From Prostheceraeus crozeri (lineage: Eukaryota > Platyhelminthes > Polycladida > Euryleptidae), in the NCBI GenBank assembly GCA_907163375.1, contig CAJQUW010010320.1:1-64000 (forward strand): a stretch of 64,000 bases of DNA, written 5' to 3'. The notes below the pieces were generated by a model, which saw only the letters and a program-made list of their open reading frames with translations, did not search any database and was not told the DNA's origin. Positions 18,329 through 29,990 of this stretch are shown one piece after another. A program made the translations under genes and the position numbers. Position 1 is the stretch's first letter; every line of letters begins with the position of its first letter.

Positions 18329-21300
18329 ACCCGCATAACACGGTTTTGTAAAGTTTCGTAAAAATAACGTTCCAACTTTGGTTACACTTTCCGTAAATTA
18401 TTCGTAAAATATTAAACCTTATTTGGTAATTATTACGTGAATTATCGATCACTTTTTGCGTAACTTTACGTAATAAAATGTGCCACTTTTAACGCAACAT
18501 TCACGTTATGATTTTTACCTAAAAATTACGTAACTTTTGTGAGGATAACTTAACGTTACTCTTTCCGTCTTTCTATCAAAAGATCCAAAAGACACCAATA
18601 ATATTTCATGTGTATTTTCATTGTGTTGATATACTGTTCACAACATATTACCAATCGTTCTTTCATATGTAGACACTACATTGCTGGTTACACGACAAAA
18701 TATTCAGTACGTCAACCGCAGGACAGCTGCAGTCTATCACAGATGTATTCTCATACTTTCTGACAATAAAAAACCAGAAGACTTATTTGAAAGGAAGGAG
18801 AACAGGTCTTCCATAGACATTAAAAATCAAGCCAACTTGACAAAGGAAGTGTGAATACTGTTCGTCCATGAAGCTGTCACAAAAATGCGAGAATGAAAAA
18901 TTAAGAAACTCTACGGCTCGTTTCGGAAGAGAATAATCATTATCTTTACATGCTACGTATACCTGGATTCGAGTAGATGGGGTCGCACATACATACAAAT
19001 CTTCGTGAGTTATGAACGAAACAAACAGCATGAAATTTTCCAGATCTGTTAAGAAGCATCAATTCTTGTCTCAATAAAGCAGAGGATAGTGTGTCAATCA
19101 ACACATGGAGTACCCAAAATTCAATACAAATTGATGATACCAACAATATCCAACCATTATTGTCAGAAATCAGGAACATTCATTCACAATTTCGTCTGAC
19201 CACTCTGACCTTTGAAGTTGGATCAATTCCATAACCCGTATGCTGTATATAACATGTATATGCATAGCAGAATAATTGACGGTGGAAAATGAAGTTAGTG
19301 ACCACCTGAAAAAAAAAGAGAGACTACATTTTGTATTATTGAATGATCATTATCTATCTGAGTAGGCCTACTTATATGTAGTACTAAATGGTTACATGCT
19401 CGTTGCAACTTTTCTTCGTTCAGATTGGTGCCAACCATAACACAAACAGCCAGAAAGCGAAATTTATTATTCATTTTTCATTAAATAAAAATAGAATTCC
19501 ATCTTTTCAGAAAATTTACTATTTTGTCAAAATTCTACACTATCTGATATAATGATGATAAAAACAGGTACTATCACGATTATCCCATGCAGTTATTCGG
19601 CCTCTGTGATGTGCTGACTTAGGCCATATAGAATGGAGCTATAATCATAAATAGTAGCGCATACGAATCACAGAGGGATTCTTTATCATAAAACATGGAT
19701 TATATTTGTGGAAAATTACGCTCCGATTAATTTTGTTAAGAAAACAGAACACAATGAATAAAAGCATGTAATTTGAAACCGGATAACAAGAAGCTATAAG
19801 AAAGCGAGTACTGTAATAAACGAGATATCGAAGAGAACACGGGGTATGTTTGTCACATTTATCTTATAATGTCTTATCTTAACGTAATTCCGATAGTATT
19901 CATTTTTTGCTATACTACACTTCCAATTCATATTATAAAACTTCGTATATATAAATATTCGTTTACCATTTCTGAACAATGCTAGCATTTAACATTTAAA
20001 TAAAATATAAAGACATTGTTGTTCAACGTCATGCTGCCACGAAATGTTCCAAGGATTAGCAGTTCATTATAACATCACTGCAAAACCATAACATTCGGAG
20101 ACAGTGACAAAAATGTGCAAGAAATTAATTCTCAAGCAACTCACCTCTGATAAACAGTGCAGGCCTACAGAGTGATCAAAAGTTTCTCCCTTGCCATATG
20201 GTCGAACTCATTGAATTGACTTGTCTAAATCCATTCGTATTTTCAGCATTGATTCCTAGGATAACGATTCATGTCTGAAATACAAAATAAAGATATTGAT
20301 TTGTATGCAAATAAAACGTAAGTTTGCAAAACATCTTTCGAAGGCATACTTTGTGATTATTCATAGCATTCTTGTAAAAAAAAGCAACATTTAACATCAC
20401 ATCATTAAAAGATTTACATGTTCTATAGGCAATTTCAGATAGTCCTCGGCCTTGACACTGAAACAGATTTTTGAACACATGATGGGACTAATTATCATAA
20501 ACAAACATGGATTTGCACTCAATTTACATAAATACTTACATGGCACAATCCACATGCCAGCGGCTGATTCAAAATACATTCAATTTGACAATTTGTAGGA
20601 AATATAATATGCAAATGGGTGCACACATAATTACTGCATGCACAACAAAAAATGCATGTCCAAAAATCATTAAGAATGCAACTGTTTTTAAGTGTACATG
20701 CGTACTTCACAGTAGTCTCAGTAATGAAAATTTAATAATAATTATACCTGCGACTACCGATCAATGTCATTTGCCACAAAATATCCAAGATTACAAAACA
20801 TTCGGAAGCTCTGACGGATCGGTCGCTTTGAAAATTAAACGACTTACCTTTATAACCAGAATGACACGTGAGGTCGATTTGGTCGGCCAACTAATGCAGC
20901 TGGCTTGAGCATTATTTTTTAATCAGTGATAGGGGACCATTTGGATTCATGCAACCCCATCTAAAAAAGCAAGTATCCACCTAATATTCGTCTCAAACAT
21001 GCTATATAAACAAAGTGCAGTGACGCTGCTTTCTGAATTATTTTGAGTCATGACCGCAGAATGTACTCATTAAAATTCGATTCAGTGGTTGAGAAAATAG
21101 GGTTTCATTTCAAGACCTCATGTGATGGTTCATTTTACAATATATTATAATATCATGTTTTTCAATTTCATTAATTCATGATTTTAGCATGACAATTAAA
21201 AAAATGAATATATCTCACTCACTAATTGCCGATTTATATTGTTACCCTCTATCAATAGGCCTACTTGATTTCGTTACCTGATACTACCTGAAACCTTGAT

Positions 21301-23221
21301 GCTGTAAACCCAGTACGCACTACATCTACCGGATGAACAAGGAGTAAAACATAAGCTGTTTTTGAATTCCTACCCAGACTAAAACAGCCGTGTTACATTC
21401 TCCAATATCTCTTTCCGAATGAAACCCGGGTCAGAGTGAGAAAAAGAAATGGAACCCTCAATTGAAGCACTGTATAAATATGATCACCCTGAAAACGATG
21501 CAACGCTTGAACTTTCTTACTGAATTTCAGAAAAATATTCATTGTTTTTAAATCAAAAAATTTAGCATCGGTAGGTCTAGAAAAGTAATGTTCGATTTTT
21601 TTCAATCTCAAGCACATTATTTCAAAAAGGAGACCACGAAGGTGTACGCTTACGGCTAAAATACAATTTAACTCACACTTCATGGAATAATAACTTGGTT
21701 TGTAGCATGAGTGATCGTCTCACCTTTTCTTCGCTCTATCCTTATCCGCACGTAAACTTGAGAGAATCGGCAGGAATTGAGTCACACAGGTATTCGATTC
21801 ACACATCTTCTATCATATTTCGTTTAATTCGAAGAAGTTTCACAAAATTATAGTTTGCCAATGTAAAGAATCAGCATGAAAAGTCGTTGGCACATCCAGT
21901 GAAGCCAGTGAAAGCTTTACAATTCACAGCCCTTCTGTTCGACAGAGGAGCGCATATCGAAACGAGCGCAGCAGTATGGCCAGACAGTGAGGTCACGCAT
22001 TGTTAAAGGAAACGCAAAGTAAGTCAGTGCACGCCATGGACGGCGAGGGCACGCGTACTCTATGCGTGAGTCACTCTATAAAGCAATGATCCTACGTGTA
22101 AGGCAAGATTGATGTTGTTATGACGTCACTCGATCGTAAGTCCTCGACTGAAGGCATGCAAGGAAGAAACAAACGCTCATACTAATGTAGAGCTGCAATG
22201 GGGAATATTTAGTATTTAAGAATTAAGTATGGGGAATATGAGTGCTGTTATTGTGCTTGTCTGTGAAATCAAACTGCATGTTCATCGACTTCAATGTGAT
22301 GTGAAAATATTACACTGCAAGTGCAAGTTACACTGTTCAAGTTCAATTCCATTGTTCACGTATTTGTCTTGGAGATTCGGTTCCGTTTTGACACCATGCA
22401 GCTGCTGGCTAGTGATAAAAAGTTGTGATTTTTATATCATTTGACGTAAACATTGTCATCATGTAGCCAAACAGATGAGTTCAGAACTCCGCTTACTGCA
22501 CTGTTTAATGCTAACAATCATATAAGCATGCAGAAATATGTTTGTTATATTGACAAATTAATTCATAAATATTTGTAAAATGTTTCAGATTTGAACATTT
22601 AAGTGATTATGATAATATTTGTCAAATAATGATCAAATATGTATCAAAAATTATTCAAAATATCAAATATACAGTATTTGATTGTTTTATAAAACAATTA
22701 TTTAACATTTGTAAAATCTATCACCATCAGTCATATATTAGATAAATTATCTCGGTTTTTTCAACCCGAGTAGTACAGGTATATAATAAATTACTACCTT
22801 TTTTTGGTATCAACATAGCCAAAGATATGGGTATATGTACATTCAATACCGGTATTTAAAATTTTGCATTATACAATAAAATATTACGTGGTATGCGCTA
22901 AATCTGCAAGATTAAATTGTACATCCAATAATTACGCTATTGACGTTATTTATGTTGTGTAACATTAATCACACAATTTTCACGTAATATTTACGTTTAC
23001 TTAGAGAACTTTTTAAAGTAAATTTTGATACCTATAATTACCAAAATTAACTTCGTCAATAAAGTTCATAATTATTTTTTTCTTTTTTGAATATCTTTTC
23101 TTAATGTAATTCAATATAAAACATCGTATAAATTATGAATTAAAGTTCAGGAACCTCCTGTTACCTATTGTAGCGAAAAATTTCCCATAATTTATGGTGA
23201 ATTTGTTATGCGTGGACGTGG
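18329..23221. mobile_element. Insert of about 4.9 kb splitting repeat R, possible non-autonomous DNA transposon
   Basis: The two junctions carry the inverted word CGCATAACA (18331-18340 and, reversed, about 23204-23213). Both subterminal regions are rich in ACGTAA/TTACGT words (18375-18545 and 22885-23000), as often seen where a transposase binds. The inside, 18600-22800, has no ORF above 140 codons that resembles a protein and no other repeat I recognise. The target duplication is not clear. It could instead be host sequence caught between two separate repeat copies. Confidence 0.35.
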
Positions 23222-23570
23222 ACAAAACGTGGACGTACGTAGTAATATACAGTACATTGAACTTGCGAAATGTTTTGGTTTGGAGTGTGCCGCAATTTAT
23301 GTGTAGTTTGGACTAATTTCCGTCCGTTTCATGAATCTTTGCACATGACAGTATGTTCGGAAATGAAATCCATGATGTCTGTAGTTCAACAACATCTTGG
23401 TTCATATGTTTTTCATGGCTATGTGTATGATGAAACAATGATTGATTTGAGCGTGGTTCACGCGTAACTACGGATGTAAACTTGAGCGTGGTTCACGCGT
23501 AACGACGGATGTATACTTGAGCGTGGTTCACGCGTGAATTACGCGTGATTGAGCGTGACATGTCACCTAG
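23222..23570. repeat. Dispersed repeat R, right part, copy 1
   Basis: Matches 47059-47334. It contains a local tandem of GAGCGTGGTTCACGCGTAA (about 23450-23550, three units) that copy 2 holds once. Element B inserted at its right edge. Confidence 0.75.
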
Positions 23571-23576
23571 TGTAAT
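23571..23576. repeat. Target site duplication of element B, left (TGTAAT)
   Basis: TGTAAT is repeated directly at 42232-42237. A 6-bp duplication is the Polinton/Maverick hallmark. Confidence 0.85.
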
Positions 23577-24530
23577 AGTAGTAAGAAAACGGCGAACACC
23601 CGACCGGCGCGCCCCCCCCCTCTGGAATGACAGAGTGTCGTGGTGTGCCGGCCAGGCGGGTCCAGGTTCGCTGACGTCCCCCCCTCTGGAACGACAGAGT
23701 GTCGTGGTGGACTTGGGCGACCGCCAGGTTTTGTCTTGAGGCTATAGTGTGTGATGTTTTTTTGTGAAATATGATGAATGTTGTGTTGAAAATGGGATGT
23801 TTCGAGTGGAAGCAGTGCTCGGATGGGAAAACGGAGGCCAGATTCGGATTCAGCGTGAAATTCTGCATCTGTATGGTGAATTTGAAAGCAATCGGAGAGA
23901 AAAATTTTCGCTGACGTCCCCCCCCCCGGCACCGACCTTCCAACTTTGCTTCTAGTGGATGGATTTTGTCGTGCAATAGCTCGTTTGAAAGCTAAGAGTG
24001 AGACAAATTCACTGAAAGAAACGACTTGTTCATATCTGTCTTCGTTTAGATGTGAGACGCCATTTAAGATTTTGGGGATTGGCGAAAAACGACAGAGTTA
24101 GAATTTTGGACGTTTTGGGCTCTAGCGTCAAAACGAAGCATCGGATGGGAAGACGGATTTCAGATTTGGAATCAGCATGAAATTCTCTATCAACATGGTG
24201 AGTTTCAAGTCAATCGGAGAGAAAAAGTTTTCGCGGACCTCCCCCCCCCCGACACCAAACTTCCAATTTTGCTTCTAGTGATCGTAGAAAGTCGTGCAAT
24301 AGCTCATTTGAAAGCTAAGATTGAGACAAATTCACTGAAAGAAACGGCTTGTTCATATCTGTCGTCGTTTAGATGTGAGACGCCATTTAAGATTTTGGGA
24401 GATTGGCGAAAAAACGACAGAGTTAGAATTTCCCAAGAAACAGCTCCAGCGGGCGAACGAAGGCTCGGATTGGTAAACGGAGGCCAGATTTGGAATCAGC
24501 TTGATGCTATTGTCCAATGAGGATCGTCAT
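23577..24530. repeat. Terminal subrepeats of element B, left
   Basis: Three to four diverged units of about 300 bp, each with a C run (GGGGGG on the other strand) of 8-11 bases at 23613, 23678, 23919 and 24241. Text follows such as GCTTCTAGTGGATGG and AGTGAGACAAATTCACTGAAAG. The mirror copy is at 41290-42231, and related text ends element A. Confidence 0.8.
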
Positions 24531-24551
24531 CCAATGAGAATCAAGCATTTC

Positions 24552-24725
24552 TATATAAATAGCGAGCCTTCCACAGTGAGAATCATTCCATCGTTGAATC
24601 GCACGAGTGACGGACGCACATTTTCTCTCTCTCTCTATTCTATTATCCAACTAAAATGGTAAGTCGCTACTTCCCTCCCTCTCCTCCCTTGAACGTAAAC
24701 TTAATACAATCTTTTTCATTTTCAG
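24552..24725 (+). promoter_or_regulatory. TATA box and intron-like leader at the left inner edge of the terminal repeats
   Basis: TATATAAA at 24552-24559 is followed 97 bases later by an ATG (24656). That ATG abuts GTAAGT, and a T-rich stretch ending CATTTTCAG at 24725 follows. So a promoter, a short first exon and a 67-base intron-like segment are suggested. The mirror copy of the TATA box is at 41245-41252. Confidence 0.45.
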
Positions 24726-25435
24726 GCATCTACTCCATCTGCTGCACTAGTAGGACAAAATGGCGGTCAAACGTCACAAGGTTTGCTACGATCAGATCAT
24801 CTACAACTGAGGCCAGTGTGAAGAAACAACCAAGGTACATAATCCTACACCGCTACAGCGTAAATTTAAACAAGTCTTGCGTTATGACGATCATAGCGTA
24901 GTACTCCAAACGGGAATGCTCCCTTCCACGGATGTCAAGATAATGCGCAATCAGTATGGGGACTACATACTGATCCCCGTGAGTCCGTACATTCGCCACC
25001 AACTTGATATTATTGAGGAGTACGTGACATTAAATATGGACATTCCTACTCCTCTTGCTCAAGAGTGGAAGGCGAGAGATGACAAGGATACTCCCTATAG
25101 AAAGATTTGGGATGGTAATCACATTTGCCTACCGGTATCACATTGGTGTACTTACATACCATAAGAAGGAGGGAGATCAATCAACACCCATCAGATGTGA
25201 TGAGCTCGGAGAAGGTACTTGGGATATCCTTTTCAAAGTGAATGGGCTATATTATGGTCGGCACAAGGATAATAAAATAGCCTCTCTCTCCATGCATATG
25301 GAATCCATCCTATATATTCCAAAACCACCCAACGTGGACGATATAATTGATCAAATCCTTAACAGCAGTGGTACGAAGCGCAAGTCGGAGAAGAATGCTG
25401 CCTCAAAACGCAAATCAAAGAAGGAGAATTACTAG
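24726..25435 (+). CDS. Unknown Polinton protein with basic tail, left arm
   Basis: First gene of the arm. Open stretches include GDYILIPVSPYIRHQLDII and, later, GTWDILFKVNGLYYGRH, with a lysine-rich tail (GTKRKSEKNAASKRKSKK) suggestive of nucleic-acid binding or nuclear targeting. No family is recognised with confidence. Broken fossil; the counterpart in the right arm is 40441-41303. Confidence 0.35.
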
Positions 25436-25584
25436 TCCTTTCCTAACTCTACCCTATGACAATTCGCTTATGTGCTTTGAGTGTCGTAGACGTGGTCTTA
25501 TTAGATACATTTTACTTCTTCGTTGCCATCATATCATTTGTGTATTTTGTGTAATTTCCGTTTTAGGCTTCTATCATCATTTTT

Positions 25585-26115
25585 ATGGATTGTGAGGGTG
25601 AACCTGTACAGGAGCTCAGTGCTATTGCTATGAACAATTGGACATATCAGATTGTTAGTGTCTATCATCAACATGCCAACTGCGATCCCAATGTTGATCA
25701 ATGGGCGAGAAAACACATTCATGGACTTAATCTGAAATATTTGCAAGACTATGGCTTTTCTTGTGAGAGTGCTCTTCTTATTGACTTTAAACGATGGTTA
25801 GCTGCTTTCAATGTTATACGCATCTTTTGTAATAATCCTGGTAAGGAGAGGAAAGTATTTCCCAATCTAATCATTGATGACATTTTGCTCCCACCTTGGG
25901 ATAGTAGAGTGAATCAACATTACCATGAAGTCACGAAACGTTTTAAGGATTTGTGTGTTCCTATTTTGTCTGTTCGTTGTAGTAGCTACGTTCATAACCA
26001 ATGCTTCTTTCCTCCTTACCTCAACACTGCCAAAGTCCTGTATGGTTATCATTGCTCGCTGTATGATAGTTACCAGCTGTATCTATTTTATCTGTTTCAA
26101 ACCATTGATTTATAA
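25585..26115 (+). CDS. DEDDh 3'-5' exonuclease-like protein, left arm
   Basis: About 176 residues. It opens MDCEGEPVQE, which fits the D-x-E motif I of DEDD exonucleases, and continues with YQIVSVYHQH and a WARKHIHGLN stretch like the motif following helix A in this superfamily. FCNNPGKE may be motif II, and YHCSLYDSYQLYLF near the C end fits the H-x4-D motif III. Such enzymes trim DNA or RNA 3' ends. In an element without a visible polymerase this would be the only replication- or repair-type enzyme besides the integrase. The assignment is by motif only. Confidence 0.45.
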   Translation: MDCEGEPVQELSAIAMNNWTYQIVSVYHQHANCDPNVDQWARKHIHGLNLKYLQDYGFSCESALLIDFKRWLAAFNVIRIFCNNPGKERKVFPNLIIDDILLPPWDSRVNQHYHEVTKRFKDLCVPILSVRCSSYVHNQCFFPPYLNTAKVLYGYHCSLYDSYQLYLFYLFQTIDL

Positions 26116-26199
26116 TGCATGCTTGTTACCGTTATTCAATAAATGTTACTATGAGAAGAGTTGTTTTCATGCAATGGATGGGTTAGATAAAGGGCGATC

Positions 26200-26610
26200 A
26201 TGTCTTTCTCAAACGACTGCGGAACATTACATTTTCATAGGCAAAGTTTAAAAGGAGCTGTTCAAGATTATGTGATAAATTTTCATAAAGATGAGACCGA
26301 CATCAAAGCAGTGGTCGATGATGCTAGCACTCTATTTCTAGAGTTAATGAATACATTCTCTGATAGCATTGTCATGGCGCGATTAGTTGCGAAAATTAAG
26401 TTTAGTCATTTTGGAAAGGAAGAGGTGGAAAGTTGCTCTTTCCATTTTGCTTCTTATTCAATGGAAGTGGTAGATCACCCCGAAGAATGTTTTAAAAGAC
26501 ATATAATAAAAATTGCTGAACGTCTTAACGCATTTAACCATCATGGTAGCAGTCTAGTGATTGAAGCAATTTCAGATATTCACATTCAACTTTCTATAAA
26601 GAAAAATTGA
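26200..26610 (+). CDS. Protein resembling the N-terminal module found before Polinton DNA polymerases, left arm
   Basis: 136 residues. The pattern FHFASYSMEVVDHPEE, then IIKIAERLNAF, then HHGSSLVIEAISDIHIQL recalls the region with the FNxxGSGW signature that precedes the exonuclease domain in many Polinton polymerase ORFs. Here it stands as its own short ORF, and its stop overlaps the start of the next gene (26607). Function unknown. The similarity is remembered, not computed. Confidence 0.35.
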   Translation: MSFSNDCGTLHFHRQSLKGAVQDYVINFHKDETDIKAVVDDASTLFLELMNTFSDSIVMARLVAKIKFSHFGKEEVESCSFHFASYSMEVVDHPEECFKRHIIKIAERLNAFNHHGSSLVIEAISDIHIQLSIKKN

Positions 26611-26936
26611 AAATGCAGTGGTACTTGATTGTAGCACAACTGGTTTTCAAGCTATGCCTGCTCACTCTCGAAGTATATTCCTTCTGTACATGCGTCTATT
26701 ATTTAGAAAAGGCTAGCAAATTCATATCTTCAAAAAGACTTGCTATAGACATCAGTAACGGTGAAACCATGTGTTGCGATGTATGTAAGCGAAAGGATGG
26801 AAATGAAAAGCGCATCTTCAAGAGATGTAAGCATGCTTTTTGTCAACGCTGTTTCATACGTAATTGCATTCAACTTTGCCAATGTAACCACTGTGATATT
26901 GCTCATTTCGAGTGTCACTTATGTCGCAATAGTTAG
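26607..26936 (+). CDS. Membrane-anchored RING-like zinc protein, left arm
   Basis: 109 residues. An N-terminal hydrophobic stretch (WYLIVAQLVFKLCLLTLEV) looks like a membrane anchor. It is followed by a Cys-rich C half, CCDVCKRKDG...KRCKHAFCQRCF...CQCNHCDIAHFECHLC, with the C-x2-C, C-x-H-x2-C-x2-C and C-x2-C spacing of a RING-type or related zinc module. A ubiquitin-ligase-like role is possible. It overlaps the stop of the gene before it. Confidence 0.45.
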   Translation: MKMQWYLIVAQLVFKLCLLTLEVYSFCTCVYYLEKASKFISSKRLAIDISNGETMCCDVCKRKDGNEKRIFKRCKHAFCQRCFIRNCIQLCQCNHCDIAHFECHLCRNS

Positions 26937-26987
26937 TACCTATGCAAATGTGGTAAAGACAGGTTTTAGCAAAGACTAACACGAAAA

Positions 26988-27353
26988 ATGGTGAAACGTA
27001 AAATGACGAAACGTAAAAGTCAAAAGTCTTCAAAGTTTTCTTCAGCCATTCAAGCTCTCCGACGAATGAAAGCAAATCAGCGATACAATGCTATACGGCA
27101 TGCTAACGATAAATTAATTCGTGAAATTATTTCTCATGTGAGGAAGTTGAGGACGAAGAAATTAGCACCAAAACAACGAAAGTTACTTAAGCGATATGCT
27201 ACGAAATTGCGTTTCATCTCCAATTCTAAAGTCACCCTTCAAAGAAAGAGGGAAACTCTAACACAAAAGGGTGGTTTCCTTCCAGCGTTACTACCGATGC
27301 TAGCTCCTATCGTGGGCAACGTATTGGGTAATATCTTTGGCTCTAGACGTTAA
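26988..27353 (+). CDS. Basic core-like protein with hydrophobic tail (PX-like), left arm
   Basis: 121 residues, extremely K/R-rich (start MVKRKMTKRKSQKSSKF), ending with QKGGFLPALLPMLAPIVGNV, an amphipathic or hydrophobic segment after a GG pair. This resembles the small core or membrane-active peptides of adenoviruses and adintoviruses, which the maturation protease cleaves after GG-type sites. It overlaps the ATPase ORF by 17 bases. Confidence 0.55.
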   Translation: MVKRKMTKRKSQKSSKFSSAIQALRRMKANQRYNAIRHANDKLIREIISHVRKLRTKKLAPKQRKLLKRYATKLRFISNSKVTLQRKRETLTQKGGFLPALLPMLAPIVGNVLGNIFGSRR

Positions 27354-27990
27354 TTATGCAAATGTTGAATCTCAAAGTATTATAATGGATTTCAGACTTC
27401 AATGTGATAAAGTTCTGACATCTCATGCAGGTAAAACTGTTTTCACGCTGAATTTATTGGATAAAAGAAGGGAGTTGTTTAAGGAACCTATCAATCGAGT
27501 GATTTGGTGTTATGGTATTTATCAACCGTCGCTGTTTCAGGAATTGCAAAGTCGCAACTTTATTCGACATGAAGGAATTATTCCAGTGGATAAACTTCAG
27601 TCTAATGATGTTGTTGTATTGGATGATTTATTAAAAGAAAGTAAGAATTCAAAAGATGTTACAGATATGTTCACTCGCGCAGCACATCATAAAAGGTGCT
27701 TTATCATCTATATCACACAAAATTTGTTTCCTGATGGAAAAGAAGCTCGTACACGAAACCTGAATACACACTATTATGCTATTTTCAAGAATCCGCGAGA
27801 TAAAAGTCAATTTGAAATTTTAGCGCGACAAGTTGCACCAAGAGGTTCAAAAGCCTTAATTGAAATTTTTCAAGCAGCTACTGAAAAACCACACGGTTAC
27901 TTATTCTTTGACTTTACGCAAGAGTGTCCGGAAGAATTTAGATTTCGAAGTGATATTTTGAAAACTCCCATGATTATCTACAAACTATGA
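27337..27990 (+). CDS. A32-like genome-packaging ATPase, left arm
   Basis: A complete 217-residue ORF. Walker A is seen as LTSHAGKTVFTL (residues about 27-40) and Walker B as DVVVLDDLLKES (about 91-102), with a later IIYITQNLFP sensor-like stretch. This is the short FtsK/HerA-type packaging ATPase found in nearly all Polintons and adintoviruses, which drives DNA into the capsid. The start overlaps the PX-like gene. The right-arm copy (37822-38475) encodes the same protein. Confidence 0.85.
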   Translation: MALDVNYANVESQSIIMDFRLQCDKVLTSHAGKTVFTLNLLDKRRELFKEPINRVIWCYGIYQPSLFQELQSRNFIRHEGIIPVDKLQSNDVVVLDDLLKESKNSKDVTDMFTRAAHHKRCFIIYITQNLFPDGKEARTRNLNTHYYAIFKNPRDKSQFEILARQVAPRGSKALIEIFQAATEKPHGYLFFDFTQECPEEFRFRSDILKTPMIIYKL

Positions 27991-28679
27991 GTTCTTATTC
28001 TCGCATGATTGTTATTCCTCAGGATGAATATGTACAATTGACTGCCATGCAGTAAGTAAAGCAACCTCTTGCAAATCAAATGTATAGGAAAGAAATAGAT
28101 TATCAGCAAAATGTTCACATCAAAGATCCACATCGTGCTGTATTATTACAATCGGAAACTGTTGAGCAATTGAAAAACTTGAAGAATAAGATGCGTGACT
28201 CTGTATCGACTGCTACACTTTTAGCATCTCGCGCACATGCCATATCTCTTTTCAATAGTATTGAACCCCATCTCAATGTAAATGATAGAGGAGAAATCAT
28301 TACAGATGAAAATAAAGTGATTGATGCTTCACGTTATGAAGACTTGATTCAGTATGCGACACGTAGAAAGCGCCGTCAGGGCTATGTTCCACCTTGTTGG
28401 TCATACTTTCTTAAACTATTGAAAAAGCATAATGTACCAAAAGTTGCTTTGAATAATGAGACATTGAAAGAACTTGATTCAACAGTGGCTACTGCTCCAA
28501 TGCTTCAGACGATGAAAATGCCAACAAATTGGTTTAAGACGTCACCTGCTACATCCCCTTCCACACTCACTAAGCAAACAAGAGGAAGAACTCGACGTAG
28601 ATCTACGCCACCACTAAAACTAGTAAAAGGAAAACGTAAAACAGCTCCTCCCAAGAAATACATGTTCTCAGACTATTAA
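27988..28679 (+). CDS. Polinton structural-accessory protein of unknown role, left arm
   Basis: The protein begins MSSYSRMIVIPQDEYVQL. It has helical segments (VEQLKNLKNKMRDSVSTAT), a compact middle (YEDLIQYATRRKRRQGYVPP) and a basic, proline-rich tail (RGRTRRRSTPPLKLVKGKRK) that suits DNA or capsid binding. Position between ATPase and integrase genes is conserved in both arms. I take it to be one of the generic Polinton ORFs of unknown function. Broken in this arm. Confidence 0.4.
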
Positions 28680-28680
28680 T

Positions 28681-28896
28681 ATGAAGCAGATGTGTTGCTT
28701 GCTATGTAATGAACCGCCAGAGGTGAATGTCGTTGTCACTTGCACTTGCTGCGCTAGCTCTCACAATGAAACCCCTAAGCAATGTGAACACGATTGCAAA
28801 ACCGCTAAAGCTAAATGCTGCAGTTGTTGTAAATGTAGAAAGGCAAGAAAACAAAAAGATGAGAAGGAAGAAAAAGAGTCAGTCGTCATCAACTGA
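28681..28896 (+). CDS. Cysteine-rich small protein, left arm
   Basis: 71 residues with 15 Cys in CxxC/CC pairs (MKQMCCLLCNEPP, CTCCASSH, KCCSCCKCRK) and a charged tail. Possibly a zinc-binding peptide. It overlaps the integrase reading frame, so one of the two starts must be internal. Confidence 0.3.
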   Translation: MKQMCCLLCNEPPEVNVVVTCTCCASSHNETPKQCEHDCKTAKAKCCSCCKCRKARKQKDEKEEKESVVIN

Positions 28897-29949
28897 ACGT
28901 TTGAAGTCAATCTATTATGATGTAAAACATCCGGCAGGATTTGCATCTATCAAGAAATTATCAAAAGCGAGTGGTCTTCCACAATCACAAGTGAAACGAT
29001 GGTTAAAGGGTCAGGCTACCTATACACTCCACAAACAAGCGAAAAAGAAGTATCGCACCCGCCATTATATTGTTCATGACATCGATGAACAGTGGCAAGC
29101 AGATTTGTGTGATGTTGCCTCCATTTCAAAACATAACTCGGGTAATAATTTTATTTTAACCGTCATTGATATTTTTTCTCGCGTTATGCGTGGGCTCAAC
29201 CTTTAAAAACTAAAGAAGGGAAAGGAGTAGCAAAAGCATTTCAAACAATTTTTCGAGAAGGTCGCATTCCAAAAAGAATTCAAAGTGATCAAGGAAAAGA
29301 GTTTGAAAATCAGCATGTGAGAAGATTATTTGAGAGGCATGACATTGAGTTGTTTAGTGTAAAGAGTTCTTATAAAGCTGCTCTCGTTGAACGTTTTAAT
29401 CGCACATTAAAAAATCGCTTGTGGCGACATTTTACTGCCAACTTGACACAAAATTGGACAAAGGTTCTACAAGATACACTCCATGCCTACAATCACTCTA
29501 TCCATCGTTCTATTGGACTCAGACCAGTAGATGTAAATGCTGACAATGTAGATAAAGTGCGCGAATCATTCCAACGTAAACGCACTCATGAGAAAAGTGA
29601 TGTGAAAATTGGTGATAAAGTTCGTATCTCAAAAGTGAAAAGTGTTTTTGCTAAAGGGTACCTTCCGAATTGGACAGAGGAGGTATTTACAGTATCAAGG
29701 ATTGATCAAAAAGACTCTCCCACCACCTACAAGTTGAAAGATTACGATAATGAAGAAATTGAGGGTAGCTTTTACCGCGATGAGATTGAGGTAGTCACTG
29801 AAAGTGAAACATATTTGGTAGAGAAAATCATTCGATGTAAAAAACGGCAAGGTGAAGAATGGTGTCTTGTTAAATGGACTGGTTATCCTTCAAGTATGAA
29901 CTCTTGGATGCGTCTTGCCGACATCTTTCATCTAAGTGATCGACAGTGA
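28727..29949 (+). CDS. Retroviral-type integrase with chromodomain (Polinton integrase), left arm
   Basis: Order of domains: an HTH/zinc-like head (LSKASGLPQSQVKRWLKG), the DDE core with WQADLCDV (first Asp), IQSDQGKEF (second Asp) and ALVERFNRTLKNRLW (Glu), an SH3-like part (GDKVRISKVKSVFAKGYLP), then a C-terminal chromodomain (YLVEKIIRCKKRQGEEW, VKWTGYPSSMNSWM). It would catalyse insertion with a 6-bp stagger, which fits the TGTAAT duplication. The chromodomain may steer insertion to methylated chromatin. The real start is unclear because of the overlap with the Cys-rich ORF. Broken in this arm. Confidence 0.8.
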
Positions 29950-29990
29950 TTCATGCAAAGTTGTAACTAACAATGTTTAGGGTTTGAGCC

